64,000 bases of DNA from Ruminococcus bromii (GCF_002834225.1 NZ_NNSR01000046.1:16810-80809); one strand, 5' to 3'; counted from the stretch's first letter, positions 28,339 to 37,295 are shown. Notes: a model not told the origin generated them from the letters alone. Numbers and translations: made by a program.

Positions 28339-30105
28339 TTACTGTTTCTTTTTCCTTATTTTATCGAGATATGCCATAAGCTCCTCATTTGAAACCTCGG
28401 CTAAATCGCCGGAATTGAGCTTTGAGCTTTCCTCGTTGATAACATTTATGTATTCGTTCATTGCCTCTTCGGTTGACACACCTGAAATTGACTGTGACAT
28501 CAGCTGATAGAGCTTTGAAACTTCATCCTGTGTAAAATCAGCCGCCACATTTGTAAGAGGATCTTTTCCCTTTTCTATGCGACTGCCGAAATATTCAAAA
28601 AACCTTCGTATAAGACTGTTTTGGAACTGTTCGGGTTTTACCCTTGCAGAAATCACTTCATACGCATCCGGATTATTGAGCAAATATACCAAGAGAGCCT
28701 CCTCTGCACTTGAGCTGCGTGGCTTTTGAAAATGCTCGGGATTGATTTTATCGTTTCTTCGGCTGAGTTCAAGCTGAATTTGACGGGCCTGTTTCTTTTC
28801 TTCTGCCCTTTCACCTCTGCGTGAAGCCCTTGTCACCTGCTGTTTGAATGCATTTTTGTCAACTCCGAGTTCGGATGCAACCTTTGAAGAATAGACATCC
28901 CGTTCAATCGGACTGCCGATAGTTGCAATCAGCTTTGCCGCCTCCTCAAGAAAAGCAACCTTGCCCTCCGTCAGCTGAATATTGTGTGCATTTTTCAGCT
29001 TTTGCAAGCGATATTCAACATCGTTTCCGCATTTGTCGAGCAATACCTTAAATGCCGCAGGACCGTCATTACCCTTTGATTTGATAAACTCATCGGGGTC
29101 CTTACCGCTTGGAATTGTCAGAACCTTTACATTAAGTCCCGAATTTCTGAGTATCGGAATTGCCCTTGCGGTAGCCTTTTGACCTGCCTCATCGGCATCG
29201 TAACAGATAATTACCTCATCGGCATACCGTTTCATCAAAACAGCCTGTTCGCCTGTAAGAGCCGTTCCCAGAGTTGCAACGGCATTTGTAAAGCCTGCCT
29301 GATTAACAGCAATAACATCCATATAACCCTCACAGAGAATGAGAGTTCGCTTGCCCGAATTTTTTGCGTTATTGAGCGAAAACAGATTTGCACTCTTTTT
29401 AAACACCGGCGTATCGGAGGTGTTAAGATATTTCGGCTTTGCATCCGACATAATCCTGCCGCCGAATGCAATAACATTTCCCCTCGGATTGATAATCGGA
29501 AACATTACACGGTCGGTGAATCTGTCATAAATACCGCCGCCGTTTTTTCGATTGACAGCAAGATTTGCGGCAACAAGCTCGCTGTCCTTAAAGCCCTTTG
29601 ATTTGAGGTGAGTGCAGAGTGACGACCAGTTATCATCGGCATAACCGAGTCCGAAATGTCGGATTGTTCTGTCGGACAAGGCTCTTGAATGAAAATAATC
29701 AAGACCCTTTCTGCCCTGCGGAGAACACAGAGTATTGTAATAAAATTTTGCCGCCTCACGGTTGGCCTCAAGCACCCTGTTTCTAAGACGACCCATACTG
29801 TCATCGTAGTTGTTTTCGGGCATATCAAGTCCTGCACGCTGTGCAAGGTACTTTATCGCATCTACATAGTCGAGATTTTCAATTCTCATAATGAAAGAAA
29901 CGACATCTCCGCCTACTCCGCAGCCAAAGCAATAGAACGAACCGCTTTCGGAATATACATTAAAGGAAGGAGTTTTTTCACCGTGGAACGGACAAAGGCC
30001 GACCATATTTCTTCCCTGTCTTTTGAGATTGACATAACCCGAAACAACATCCGTAATATCGTTTCGCATTTTTAAATCCTGCAAGAAGCTTTCAGGGAAA
30101 GCCAT
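28339..30105 (-). CDS. dnaG: DNA primase
   Basis: Makes RNA primers for replication, working with DnaB. 588 residues: N-terminal CHC2-type zinc finger (CPFHGEKTPSF and FYCFGCGVGG near residues 38-66), catalytic core with FGGRIM and NTPVF-like segments, Toprim acidic motif LCEGYMDVIA near 260 and CYDADEAGQKA, and a C-terminal helicase-interaction domain (about 440-588). GGAGGAG lies before the ATG. Operon with rpoD and the metallopeptidase. Confidence 0.97.
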   Translation of the reverse strand: MAFPESFLQDLKMRNDITDVVSGYVNLKRQGRNMVGLCPFHGEKTPSFNVYSESGSFYCFGCGVGGDVVSFIMRIENLDYVDAIKYLAQRAGLDMPENNYDDSMGRLRNRVLEANREAAKFYYNTLCSPQGRKGLDYFHSRALSDRTIRHFGLGYADDNWSSLCTHLKSKGFKDSELVAANLAVNRKNGGGIYDRFTDRVMFPIINPRGNVIAFGGRIMSDAKPKYLNTSDTPVFKKSANLFSLNNAKNSGKRTLILCEGYMDVIAVNQAGFTNAVATLGTALTGEQAVLMKRYADEVIICYDADEAGQKATARAIPILRNSGLNVKVLTIPSGKDPDEFIKSKGNDGPAAFKVLLDKCGNDVEYRLQKLKNAHNIQLTEGKVAFLEEAAKLIATIGSPIERDVYSSKVASELGVDKNAFKQQVTRASRRGERAEEKKQARQIQLELSRRNDKINPEHFQKPRSSSAEEALLVYLLNNPDAYEVISARVKPEQFQNSLIRRFFEYFGSRIEKGKDPLTNVAADFTQDEVSKLYQLMSQSISGVSTEEAMNEYINVINEESSKLNSGDLAEVSNEELMAYLDKIRKKKQ

Positions 30106-30246
30106 AAAACTCCTCCTCTCTCCTACCTATTAGCTTTTTACGAAATTTTTTTGAATATTCCTTTAATTATTTCAAAAATTTCAAAGAATTTTTTATTTTG
30201 CCGTTTTTCGAGGTCAAAATAAAAGACAATTTGTCAGAAAAGAATT

Positions 30247-30876
30247 TTAAACCTCAACAGCGTAATATTTTTCTTCATCGGAAACTGCCTGAACCTCACC
30301 CGACGTTGCGTCGGCAAGCCTTTTATTGAGTTGTGAGATCAAGTCGGGCGAAATGTGAAATTTGATAAGCACATCGCCTTCATAGACAGTATCGTCAACC
30401 GCACCGCCGTTATCCGTTACAAGCGCTGAAACTTTTCCGTACTGATTGTATGTACAGCGAGCCGAACACACAAGGCAGTTTTGCATTTTAACGATTTTTG
30501 CGGCGTCAAGGGCAATTTTTGTACCGTGAGAATATGCTCTCACAAGTCCTCCCGTGCCGAGCAGAACACCTCCGAAATAGCGGGTAACGACAACGCATAC
30601 ATCATAAATTTCATTTTTCACAATTACATCAAGGCAAGGCATACCGGCTGTCCCCGAGGGTTCGCCGTCATCGCTGTAACGCTTTATGTTGCCCTCACGC
30701 AGAGAATAGGCGTAAACATTGTGAGTTGCGTTCCAATGCTCACTGCGTTTTTCGTTGATAAAATCAACAGCCTCCTGCTCACAGGTTACGGGTTTGCAAT
30801 AGCCGATAAAGCGTGAACGCTTTTCAACAAATTCGTCTTTTGCGTTACTCAGAACGGTTTTGTAATCCTTCGCCAT
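30247..30876 (-). CDS. YigZ/IMPACT family protein
   Basis: 209 residues. N-terminal UPF0029/IMPACT domain with KSRFIGYC-like start (EKRSRFIGYC), the family signature YSDDGEPSGTAGMP near residue 68 and VVVTRYFGGVLLGTGGLVRAYS, followed by a C-terminal DUF1949 ferredoxin-like domain. The family is widespread; in eukaryotes IMPACT modulates Gcn2, and the bacterial role is not settled. GAGG lies 7 bases upstream of the ATG. Stands alone between dnaG and rpmE. Confidence 0.93.
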   Translation of the reverse strand: MAKDYKTVLSNAKDEFVEKRSRFIGYCKPVTCEQEAVDFINEKRSEHWNATHNVYAYSLREGNIKRYSDDGEPSGTAGMPCLDVIVKNEIYDVCVVVTRYFGGVLLGTGGLVRAYSHGTKIALDAAKIVKMQNCLVCSARCTYNQYGKVSALVTDNGGAVDDTVYEGDVLIKFHISPDLISQLNKRLADATSGEVQAVSDEEKYYAVEV

Positions 30877-30940
30877 AATAATACCTCAATTATACAGACA
30901 CCTTGCACAAGCTTATACAAAATATCTGTAAAGTAAACAA

Positions 30941-30960
30941 GGCGGCACAAATGTGCCGCC
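30941..30960 (-). terminator. Terminator after rpmE
   Basis: Perfect 9-bp stem GGCGGCACA / TGTGCCGCC with a 2-base centre (AA), 19 bases after the rpmE stop; the T tract (TTGTTTACTTTA on the minus strand) is interrupted. Confidence 0.65.
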
Positions 30961-30979
30961 TAAACAATTACATAATAAA

Positions 30980-31183
30980 TTATTTATCCATACCGAAACG
31001 CTTTTTGAATCTGTCAACGCGTCCGCCGGTATCAACTAATTTCTGCTTTCCTGTAAAGAATGGGTGGCATTTTGAACAAATTTCAACACGAATATCTTTC
31101 TTTGTTGAACCTGTTTCAATAACATTACCGCAAGCACAAGTAATTGTTGTTTTCTCATACTTAGGATGGATATTCTCTTTCAT
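30980..31183 (-). CDS. rpmE: Ribosomal protein L31, zinc-binding (C+) form
   Basis: 67 residues, large-subunit protein near the central protuberance. Begins MKENIHPKY and carries two cysteine pairs (CACGN and [13 protein letters not shown]) that bind zinc in the C+ type. Start at the ATG at 31183, six bases after AGGTG; a GTG nine bases upstream belongs to that ribosome site. Monocistronic with its own hairpin. Confidence 0.96.
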   Translation of the reverse strand: MKENIHPKYEKTTITCACGNVIETGSTKKDIRVEICSKCHPFFTGKQKLVDTGGRVDRFKKRFGMDK

Positions 31184-31256
31184 CGTTTTCACCTACCTGA
31201 CATTACACAATTAACGAATCAATTATACATCACAATATTGCAAAATGCAAGTGTTT

Positions 31257-32066
31257 TTAAGATTTTTTTAAATTATTTTGACTTTTTTGCTTTTGAAGGT
31301 AGCTGTTATACTCTTCAAGGCACATTCCGTATGATCTCATAGCCTTTGCATTTTCCGAACCGACATACCTGTACAGCGAGTCTGACGGATTCATTCGGGT
31401 TACTTCGGTTTTGTTCTCTGGATACCTTTGTATAAAGCCGTATTCAACGCAGCTCCGTTCGAGAAAAGCCCTTGAGCCCTCTGCGGAAAAGTCAAATTCA
31501 ATCAACAGCCCTGTCTGTAATTCCGACTGTCCGCCGTGAGGTGTGCTTTTCAAAACCTCAGCCTCTGCCCTGACAGTTGTGTATTTGGATGACTTCACCA
31601 GTTTTTGAAGTTCGGACTGAAACTTTTCTTCCTGTTCGTCATAGCTAACATAGGCAGTTTTGATTTTAAGTTCGGTACCGTTTACTTTTGACGCTTTCAA
31701 AAGATTTTCAAGCGGTTTCAGTGCGTCACTGTTCACTCTGAATCCGTTCACGGTTTCAAGATCAGGCACATAATCCTTATCAAGCGGATTTGCACTGTCA
31801 ACAACCGTCAGCAGCATTTCGCTTTCGGTCTGAAGCTGTTCGGGAGTTTCGGAATTACTTTTCTGATTGCTTTTTAGAATTGCAAAGATTCCGAACACAA
31901 TCGCTGCGGCAAGAATCACACCGACGGAAATTATCGCAATGTACCTTCGGCGAGGATTGGAAACAGGAAGAATCCTTCCTGTTTTTTCCTCAATAAGTGC
32001 CTGTTTTCGTCTGCGTTTCGATTCCTTGTAGCTGTTTTTATCAAACGGAGTGAATCCTCCGGACAT
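31257..32066 (-). CDS. Hypothetical single-TM protein
   Basis: 269 residues, not recognised. A basic cytoplasmic N-terminus (residues 1-40, with SKRRRKQA and NPRRR) leads into one TM segment (about 43-65) and a ~200-residue soluble, probably external domain without cysteines or a familiar motif. I use the ATG at 32066, seven bases after GGAGG; another ATG two codons upstream touches the ribosome site. It lies 28 bases after thrS on the same strand, so may be read from the T-box-controlled message. Confidence 0.6.
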   Translation of the reverse strand: MSGGFTPFDKNSYKESKRRRKQALIEEKTGRILPVSNPRRRYIAIISVGVILAAAIVFGIFAILKSNQKSNSETPEQLQTESEMLLTVVDSANPLDKDYVPDLETVNGFRVNSDALKPLENLLKASKVNGTELKIKTAYVSYDEQEEKFQSELQKLVKSSKYTTVRAEAEVLKSTPHGGQSELQTGLLIEFDFSAEGSRAFLERSCVEYGFIQRYPENKTEVTRMNPSDSLYRYVGSENAKAMRSYGMCLEEYNSYLQKQKSQNNLKKS

Positions 32067-32094
32067 CAGCATCCCTCCGAAAAAAATTAAAGAA

Positions 32095-34041
32095 TTATTT
32101 TTCTTTTGTGTCTACTTCGTTCTTAACAAGAGCAACAAATTCGTCAACAGGCATATTCGGGATTTCTCCTCTTTTTCTTGAACGAACCGTAACCGTTGAT
32201 GAATTCATCTCGTTGTCGCCGATTACAAGGATGTACGGGATTCTTTCAAGTCTTGCAGCCTTGATTTTAGGACCGATGTTTTCATCTCTGCTGTCAACAG
32301 TAACCCTCATACCAAGTGAAGTAAGTTTGTCTGCAATGCCCTGTGCATACTCAACATTGCCATCTTTTATCGGAAGAAGCCTGATCTGTTCGGGAGCAAG
32401 CCAAAGAGGCATTACACCGGCAAATCTTTCAATCATATATGCAAGAGTTCTTTCAAAGCAGCCGAGTGAAGTTCTGTGAATAATATACGGAAGCTTCTTC
32501 TGACCGTCCTTGTCGATGTAGTACATACCGAATTTTTCGGCAAGGAGCATATCAATCTGGATTGTAACAATTGTGTCTTCTTTACCAAACACATTCTTGT
32601 ACTGAATATCAAGCTTCGGACCGTAGAATGCGGCCTCGTCAATACCAACCTCATAGTCAACATCAAGGTCATCAAGAATAGTTTTCATAACAGCCTGTGA
32701 CTCTTCCCACTGTTCCTTTGTACCCTCATACTTATTATTCTTGTTTTCAGGATCCCACTGTGAGAATCTGAAAGTACAGTTTTCAAGAAGTCCTACCGTG
32801 TCAAGGAAATATTTAGCAAGCTCAAGACAACCCTTGAATTCCTGTTCAAGCTGATCGGGACGGAGAATGTAGTGTCCTTCTGAAATTGTGAACTGACGAA
32901 CACGGATAAGACCGTGCATCTCACCGCTTGCCTCGTTACGGAAAAGTGTTGATGTTTCCGTAAGACGCATCGGAAGGTCACGATATGAACGCTGTTTGTT
33001 AAGATAAACCTGATACTGGAACGGGCAAGTCATAGGACGAAGTGCGAAGCATTCCTTTTCTTCGTCATCCGGATCGCCGAGTACAAACATACCGTCAAGG
33101 TAATGATCCCAGTGACCTGAAATTTTATAAAGATCTCTCTTTGCAAGAAGAGGAGTTTTTGTAAGAAGACAGCCCTTTGACTGCTCAACATCTTCAACCC
33201 ATCTCTGTAAAAGCTGAACAACTCTTGCACCCTTTGGAAGAAGAATAGGAAGTCCCTGACCAACATAGTCAACAGTTGTAAAGTATTCAAGTTCACGACC
33301 GAGCTTGTTGTGGTCACGAAGCTTTGCTTCTTCAAGCTTTTTGAGGTGTTCTTCAAGCATTGACGCCTTTGGGAAAGCTACACCGTAAACACGACAAAGC
33401 TGTGCGTTGTTTGCGTCACCTCTCCAGTAAGCGCCTGTGCAGGCAGTGAGTTCAATAGCCTTGATCGGTGCAACACTCATGAGGTGAGGACCTGCGCAGA
33501 GGTCGATAAACTCACCCTGTTTGTAGAATGTGATATGCTCGCCCTTGTCGGAATGTTCCTTAACAAGTTCAACCTTGTAAGGCTCGTTCATCTCTTCAAG
33601 CTTCTTTTCTGCCTCCTCGGGAGAAAGCTCAACTCTTTCAAGCTCAAGACCTGATTTTACGATTTTCTTCATCTCAGCCTTGATTTTTTCAAGGTCTTCG
33701 GGTGAGAAAGGCTTTTCAACATCAAAATCATAGTAAAAACCGTTGTCAACGGCAGGACCGATTGCACACTTTGCATTCGGATAAAGTCTTTTTACTGCCT
33801 GAGCAAGAACATGAGATGCTGTGTGCCAGAAAGTTTTCTGACCGTCAACATTATCGAATGTGAGAAGTTCAACCTTACAATCTTTTTCAAGCGGTGTTCT
33901 GAGGTCACAAAGGTCGCCGTCAACCTTTGCACAGCAAACAGACTTGTACAAGCCTGCACCGATTGATTTTGCAATTTCGGCAGGAGTTGTACCGTTTTCA
34001 AATTCCTTGACTGCTCCGCCTTTTAATTCAACATTAATCAT
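32095..34041 (-). CDS. thrS: Threonyl-tRNA synthetase
   Basis: Charges tRNA-Thr. 648 residues: TGS domain 1-62, editing domain with the zinc/His motif HTASHVLAQAV near residue 75 and CAGPH near 180, class II core with motif 2 FRNEASGEMHGLIRVRQF and motif 3 TSLGCFERTLAYMIE, and C-terminal anticodon-binding domain. The core zinc ligands are in MTCPF, H (in EGHY) and HRTSLG. The start is the ATG at 34041 with AAAGGAG seven bases upstream; the open frame continues upstream only because it runs into the T-box leader. Confidence 0.97.
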   Translation of the reverse strand: MINVELKGGAVKEFENGTTPAEIAKSIGAGLYKSVCCAKVDGDLCDLRTPLEKDCKVELLTFDNVDGQKTFWHTASHVLAQAVKRLYPNAKCAIGPAVDNGFYYDFDVEKPFSPEDLEKIKAEMKKIVKSGLELERVELSPEEAEKKLEEMNEPYKVELVKEHSDKGEHITFYKQGEFIDLCAGPHLMSVAPIKAIELTACTGAYWRGDANNAQLCRVYGVAFPKASMLEEHLKKLEEAKLRDHNKLGRELEYFTTVDYVGQGLPILLPKGARVVQLLQRWVEDVEQSKGCLLTKTPLLAKRDLYKISGHWDHYLDGMFVLGDPDDEEKECFALRPMTCPFQYQVYLNKQRSYRDLPMRLTETSTLFRNEASGEMHGLIRVRQFTISEGHYILRPDQLEQEFKGCLELAKYFLDTVGLLENCTFRFSQWDPENKNNKYEGTKEQWEESQAVMKTILDDLDVDYEVGIDEAAFYGPKLDIQYKNVFGKEDTIVTIQIDMLLAEKFGMYYIDKDGQKKLPYIIHRTSLGCFERTLAYMIERFAGVMPLWLAPEQIRLLPIKDGNVEYAQGIADKLTSLGMRVTVDSRDENIGPKIKAARLERIPYILVIGDNEMNSSTVTVRSRKRGEIPNMPVDEFVALVKNEVDTKEK

Positions 34042-34325
34042 AACCATTCTCCTTTTAATATGTGATGAAAACAAAAAATCCCAATATTCCAAAACGGAAT
34101 ATTGGGACGAATAAATCGTGGTTCCACCCAAGTTCGGCTTAAAGCCCTCTTGACGGTTTTAACGCAACCAAACGCCGTGCCATTTCCTGCACAGTCTTAA
34201 AGGTGGTAACTTGCAATGCTTTTTGCGAAATATCACAGCAAATAATTTCGCTCTCTGGAAAAAGCAGGACTGCAAATCGTGTCCTCATCAAAAATCAATT
34301 TTCTTTTCATTTGTATGGTACCACT
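34042..34325 (-). promoter_or_regulatory. T-box riboswitch leader of thrS
   Basis: The minus strand carries the T-box core GGGTGGAACCACG (about 34118-34130), followed by a terminator with 11-bp stem (34080-34090 and 34096-34106) and six T. Upstream lies a long Stem I region, with an AGAGAG element near 34250 and the sequence GTTACCACC near 34205, which offers ACC (Thr) as specifier codon. Uncharged tRNA-Thr should stabilise the antiterminator and turn on thrS. The specifier assignment is by eye. Confidence 0.85.
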
Positions 34326-34364
34326 TTAAAACCTGAATGTCAACACCTAATTCGATGTTCTTAA

Positions 34365-35834
34365 TTATTTTTTATCTTCGAGTTCCTTGAGAAGTCTGTC
34401 AATTTCGCTCATTCTGTCGCTTGTAACTTCAAAATTTTCAACAGGAGCTTCTGCCTTTATGGGTTCCGGCTTTTTCTCGGGAGTATTGATACGCCTTGCA
34501 TTCTTAAATTCCTCGTGAATTTCAGGCTCTGCCGAAATATTTTTTACTGACCTTGCAGAATTTTCTTCAGCAGGCTTTGCTGTAATTTTTTCAACAGACT
34601 TTGCAGGACTCTCTTTAACAGGCTTTGCCGTAATTTTTTTAACAGACTTTGCAGGACTCTCTTTAACAGGCTTCGCTGTATTTTTTTCAACAGGCTTTAC
34701 GGGATTTTCTTTAACAGGCTCTGCAGTCTTCTCCTTCTCAGGCTCAGCGGCAGTATTCTCTGCATACTGAGTTTGAGGTTCTTCACCGTAACCGAGGACA
34801 AGACCGTCATTTATATTAGCGTCTTTGATAGTTGACTCATCATAGTTATCGTCATCATAACCCATTACGAAATCAGAAAGACCCTGTGCAACAGTCTCGT
34901 AGCTGTCATCGCTCAGAGGAACATCCTCATCATTTTTGTCGGATACAACAAGCTCATCGTAACCGCCCGAGCTGATGTAGCTGTTTTCGTATGTATCTTC
35001 ATCTTCGGGAAGGCTGTCAATAATTTCAACCTCTGCTTTTGTAAGGCAGTTCGTAAACATTTCTACAGTGAACGAAACAATATACGCAGCAAGAATAATG
35101 AACATAATACCATTCACAAGAGCGCTGACACCTGTGTTTTCAACAGAAGAGGTAAGAACAGCCCCTACGCCGTATGCAAGTGAAACAGTTGCGGCAGGCA
35201 GACCGTAGATAAAGCAGGCCTTTACAGGATTTTTGCCCTTTACTCTTGAAACAACCATTGAGCTTGAGAAAAGGTAAAGCGTGATAAAGATATAACAGAA
35301 AAGCGGTGTCATATCGCTTGCTGAAATTGAAACCTTTGTAGCGGCAATAAATTCGGATACAAGTCCGCAGCAGCCCCAAAGCGCAGGGAAAACAAAAAAC
35401 ATAGACGCATTTGAAACAATTGTCTTGCCTGTAAAATGCACCTTACTTATCATAACCATTGCGATGGCTGCAGGGATTGAGAACAACGCAACAAGAATGC
35501 TCAAAAGATAGCCTTCACTGTTGCCGGCGGTTGTATTGAGCAGAGTAAGAAACGATGAACCAACAATTGCAACACCCGACAAAATTGCGAGTGTACCCGA
35601 AACAACATTTCTCTTTACGGGACAGACCGGTGCGGTTCTTCTGTCAAAAAGGTTAATCAGCACACACAACGCAAAAAGTCCGAGTGAAATTCCGATTACG
35701 CAATAGTTGATTGATGACTTATTCATTCCGAACAAAAGACCGTTTCCGTCCATGGCAAACATACTCATTATTTTGAGACCGACCGCTGCGATAACAGCCG
35801 GTATAAATGGTATAATCGAATATTTTGTTTTCAT
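34365..35834 (-). CDS. Hypothetical polytopic membrane protein with repeat-rich cytoplasmic tail
   Basis: 489 residues, not recognised. Residues 1-255 contain about eight hydrophobic segments. The remaining ~230 residues are polar: an acidic stretch (260-360, many Asp/Glu, EDEDTYENSY, KNDEDVPLSDD) followed by Lys/Pro/Glu repeats and a coiled C-terminus (SEIDRLLKELEDKK). Three 16-residue units of the type TAKPVKESPAKSVKKI are directly visible. The tail is probably cytoplasmic and flexible. GGAG lies six bases before the ATG. No pathway is suggested by neighbours. Confidence 0.6.
   Translation of the reverse strand: MKTKYSIIPFIPAVIAAVGLKIMSMFAMDGNGLLFGMNKSSINYCVIGISLGLFALCVLINLFDRRTAPVCPVKRNVVSGTLAILSGVAIVGSSFLTLLNTTAGNSEGYLLSILVALFSIPAAIAMVMISKVHFTGKTIVSNASMFFVFPALWGCCGLVSEFIAATKVSISASDMTPLFCYIFITLYLFSSSMVVSRVKGKNPVKACFIYGLPAATVSLAYGVGAVLTSSVENTGVSALVNGIMFIILAAYIVSFTVEMFTNCLTKAEVEIIDSLPEDEDTYENSYISSGGYDELVVSDKNDEDVPLSDDSYETVAQGLSDFVMGYDDDNYDESTIKDANINDGLVLGYGEEPQTQYAENTAAEPEKEKTAEPVKENPVKPVEKNTAKPVKESPAKSVKKITAKPVKESPAKSVEKITAKPAEENSARSVKNISAEPEIHEEFKNARRINTPEKKPEPIKAEAPVENFEVTSDRMSEIDRLLKELEDKK
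34537..34724 (-). repeat. 48-bp in-frame tandem repeat
   Basis: Near-identical 48-base units at 34581-34628 and 34629-34676, with more diverged units on each side. They encode the 16-residue Pro/Lys/Glu repeats of the membrane protein; unit number could vary between strains. Confidence 0.8.
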
Positions 35835-36068
35835 ATAATTCTCCGTTTCTGTACCGTAACATGCCGATTTCCAAAAGCAACAGTGTTACACGATTATTAT
35901 AAGACGCAGTAAAACAGCGCTGTTAATGCAAATTGAATTGCAGGTAATTATTATTTCAGTTCAATCATATATTATTTTAAGCCAACATAACCGTTATGTC
36001 AAGAAAAAATAAGTCACAAAATAGATTAGTATTATTTATTTTTTTGTGCGAAATAAAGGAGCAATATA

Positions 36069-36677
36069 ATGAGAGGGAAAATATGTACAGTTTTAGTTCT
36101 GTTAATTCTTACCGCCGTGCTTCCGATGGCAGCTTCAAGGTGTTCGGCAAAAAACCGTGCAAGTCAAGCTGTATCAACAGCGGACACGCCTGAAAATTCA
36201 AAATCTTCAGATGAAATTCTCTGTGCTCTGACAGCAGGACTTTATAAAAACAGCTACTCTGCCGAAACAGTAAAGGCAACAGCCATCCTTATGAACACCG
36301 ATTACAGGGCAAAGCCCGACTCATTTGAGGCAAACGATTTTTTGTATGAGGAAAACGCTTCGGGGAATATGAAGGATGTTTATTCGGAGATAAGGAAAGC
36401 GGCTGAAAGCGTAAAAAACAAAACACTCCGCAAAAAAAGCGAAGTGTTGTTTATTCCCTTTTCCGAAACCTCAAACGGCACTACATATAAAAATGTGAAT
36501 TACAAATATCTTCACAGCGTAGCCTCGCCTTGGGATTGCTACGCAGAAAATTATGATGAAAATGCCGAATGTGTGGGTGTGAGCCTTTCGGGAATTGATT
36601 ATCTTTGCAAAAACGGCTGCAGTGCCGAAGAAGCTCTTTTGTGGTATCTCCCCGATTTTGAAATTCAAACCGACTAA
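36069..36677 (+). CDS. Short exported SpoIID-like protein
   Basis: 202 residues with an N-terminal signal anchor (residues 5-24). The rest follows the order of the SpoIID/LytB domain in compressed form: ETVKATAILMNTDYR (family: repeated AVAARTYA-type helix), FIPFSETSNGTTYKNVNYKYLHSVASPWD (family: Y/F-S-S-G-x-T then YL-x-V-SPxD), and CVGVSLSGIDYLCKNGCSAEEALLWYLPD (family: G-GMSQYGA-x-MA-x-G then IL-x-YYP). SpoIID is a peptidoglycan lytic enzyme of engulfment; here key positions such as GMSQ are changed, so activity is doubtful. GGAG lies seven bases before the ATG. The end overlaps the convergent sigma-like gene by 4 bases. Confidence 0.6.
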   Translation: MRGKICTVLVLLILTAVLPMAASRCSAKNRASQAVSTADTPENSKSSDEILCALTAGLYKNSYSAETVKATAILMNTDYRAKPDSFEANDFLYEENASGNMKDVYSEIRKAAESVKNKTLRKKSEVLFIPFSETSNGTTYKNVNYKYLHSVASPWDCYAENYDENAECVGVSLSGIDYLCKNGCSAEEALLWYLPDFEIQTD

Positions 36678-36970
36678 TTTACATAATATGAAGCAATGTG
36701 CCTTAGCTTGTCCCTTGCCTTAATAATATGGCGTGAAACCGTTGACGAATCAATCCCCAGATTTTCGGCAATCTCCTTTTGCTTTTTTCCGTTGAAATAG
36801 TAATCAATGATACAGATTCTCTGTCTTTCGGTCAGTTCATTCAGAACAGCCATTGAAAGAATTTTTTTCATCCTTTCACGAGAGCTTTCGTTGGTACTGC
36901 CTTGGATAAAACCCGAATCAGCCATAATTTTGTGCTTGTTGTTGTCCGTAATATGAATTATGTTTTTCAT
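36674..36970 (-). CDS. Small sigma-70 region 4-like helix-turn-helix protein
   Basis: 98 residues. The C-terminal half is a sigma region 4-type helix-turn-helix: LTERQRICIIDYYFNGKKQKE, then IAENLGIDSSTVSRHIIKARDKL. No region 2 is present, so it cannot recognise a -10 box alone; it may be a helper subunit of a split sigma factor or a DNA-binding regulator. It starts four bases after the stop of the upstream 68-residue gene, and that gene's last codons supply its GGAG site, indicating translational coupling. Confidence 0.72.
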   Translation of the reverse strand: MKNIIHITDNNKHKIMADSGFIQGSTNESSRERMKKILSMAVLNELTERQRICIIDYYFNGKKQKEIAENLGIDSSTVSRHIIKARDKLRHIASYYVN

Positions 36971-36974
36971 TCAA

Positions 36975-37181
36975 TCATTCTCCGTAATATCTTCCTAAAA
37001 GTAAATTTGAAATGTGTATGCACTCATTGTAATAAATTTTGTATTTTGCGATTTTTACATCGAGTTCTTTTTTTGAAAAATTCGATTTACCTCTTTTTTC
37101 AGATTTGAGCCTGTCAATAACATCTGCAATGTTATTTGCAGTGTTCTTATATTCGTTTGACCATTCAAAATAATCTATCAT
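36975..37181 (-). CDS. Hypothetical 68-residue protein coupled to the sigma-like gene
   Basis: Short, charged, probably helical protein (Lys/Glu-rich, one Cys) with no recognised motif. AAGGA lies upstream of the ATG, and a good minus-strand promoter overlapped by a 15-bp inverted repeat lies 65-95 bases upstream. First gene of a two-gene operon with the sigma-region-4 protein. Possible roles include partner or regulator of that protein, but nothing in the sequence decides. Confidence 0.6.
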   Translation of the reverse strand: MIDYFEWSNEYKNTANNIADVIDRLKSEKRGKSNFSKKELDVKIAKYKIYYNECIHISNLLLGRYYGE

Positions 37182-37246
37182 GTATATGTCCTTTCTCCGC
37201 TTTATTCATTCCGAAGGTATGACGGGGCTTTTAACCTTCTAATTTC

Positions 37247-37275
37247 ATTATATAGAACATATCGAACAAATTCAA
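37247..37275 (-). promoter_or_regulatory. Predicted sigma-A promoter of the two-gene sigma-like operon
   Basis: Minus-strand -35 TTGAAT (37275-37270), 17-base spacer, -10 TATAAT (37252-37247). The -35 box and most of the spacer lie inside the inverted repeat at 37256-37295. Confidence 0.7.
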
Positions 37276-37295
37276 GAACATTTGTTCGATATGTT
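37256..37295. promoter_or_regulatory. 15-bp inverted repeat operator, includes a LexA-like box
   Basis: Perfect arms AACATATCGAACAAA (37256-37270) and its complement (37281-37295) around a 10-base centre, placed over the -35 and spacer of the leftward promoter. Its right part contains GAACATTTGTTCG (37276-37288), close to the Gram-positive LexA box CGAAC-N4-GTTCG. Either a dedicated dimeric repressor or LexA could bind. Confidence 0.6.

Noticed and set aside
34537..34724. CRISPR array
   Set aside because: The repeats are contiguous 48-bp in-frame units with no spacers; they encode a protein repeat. No other spaced direct repeats were seen in the window.
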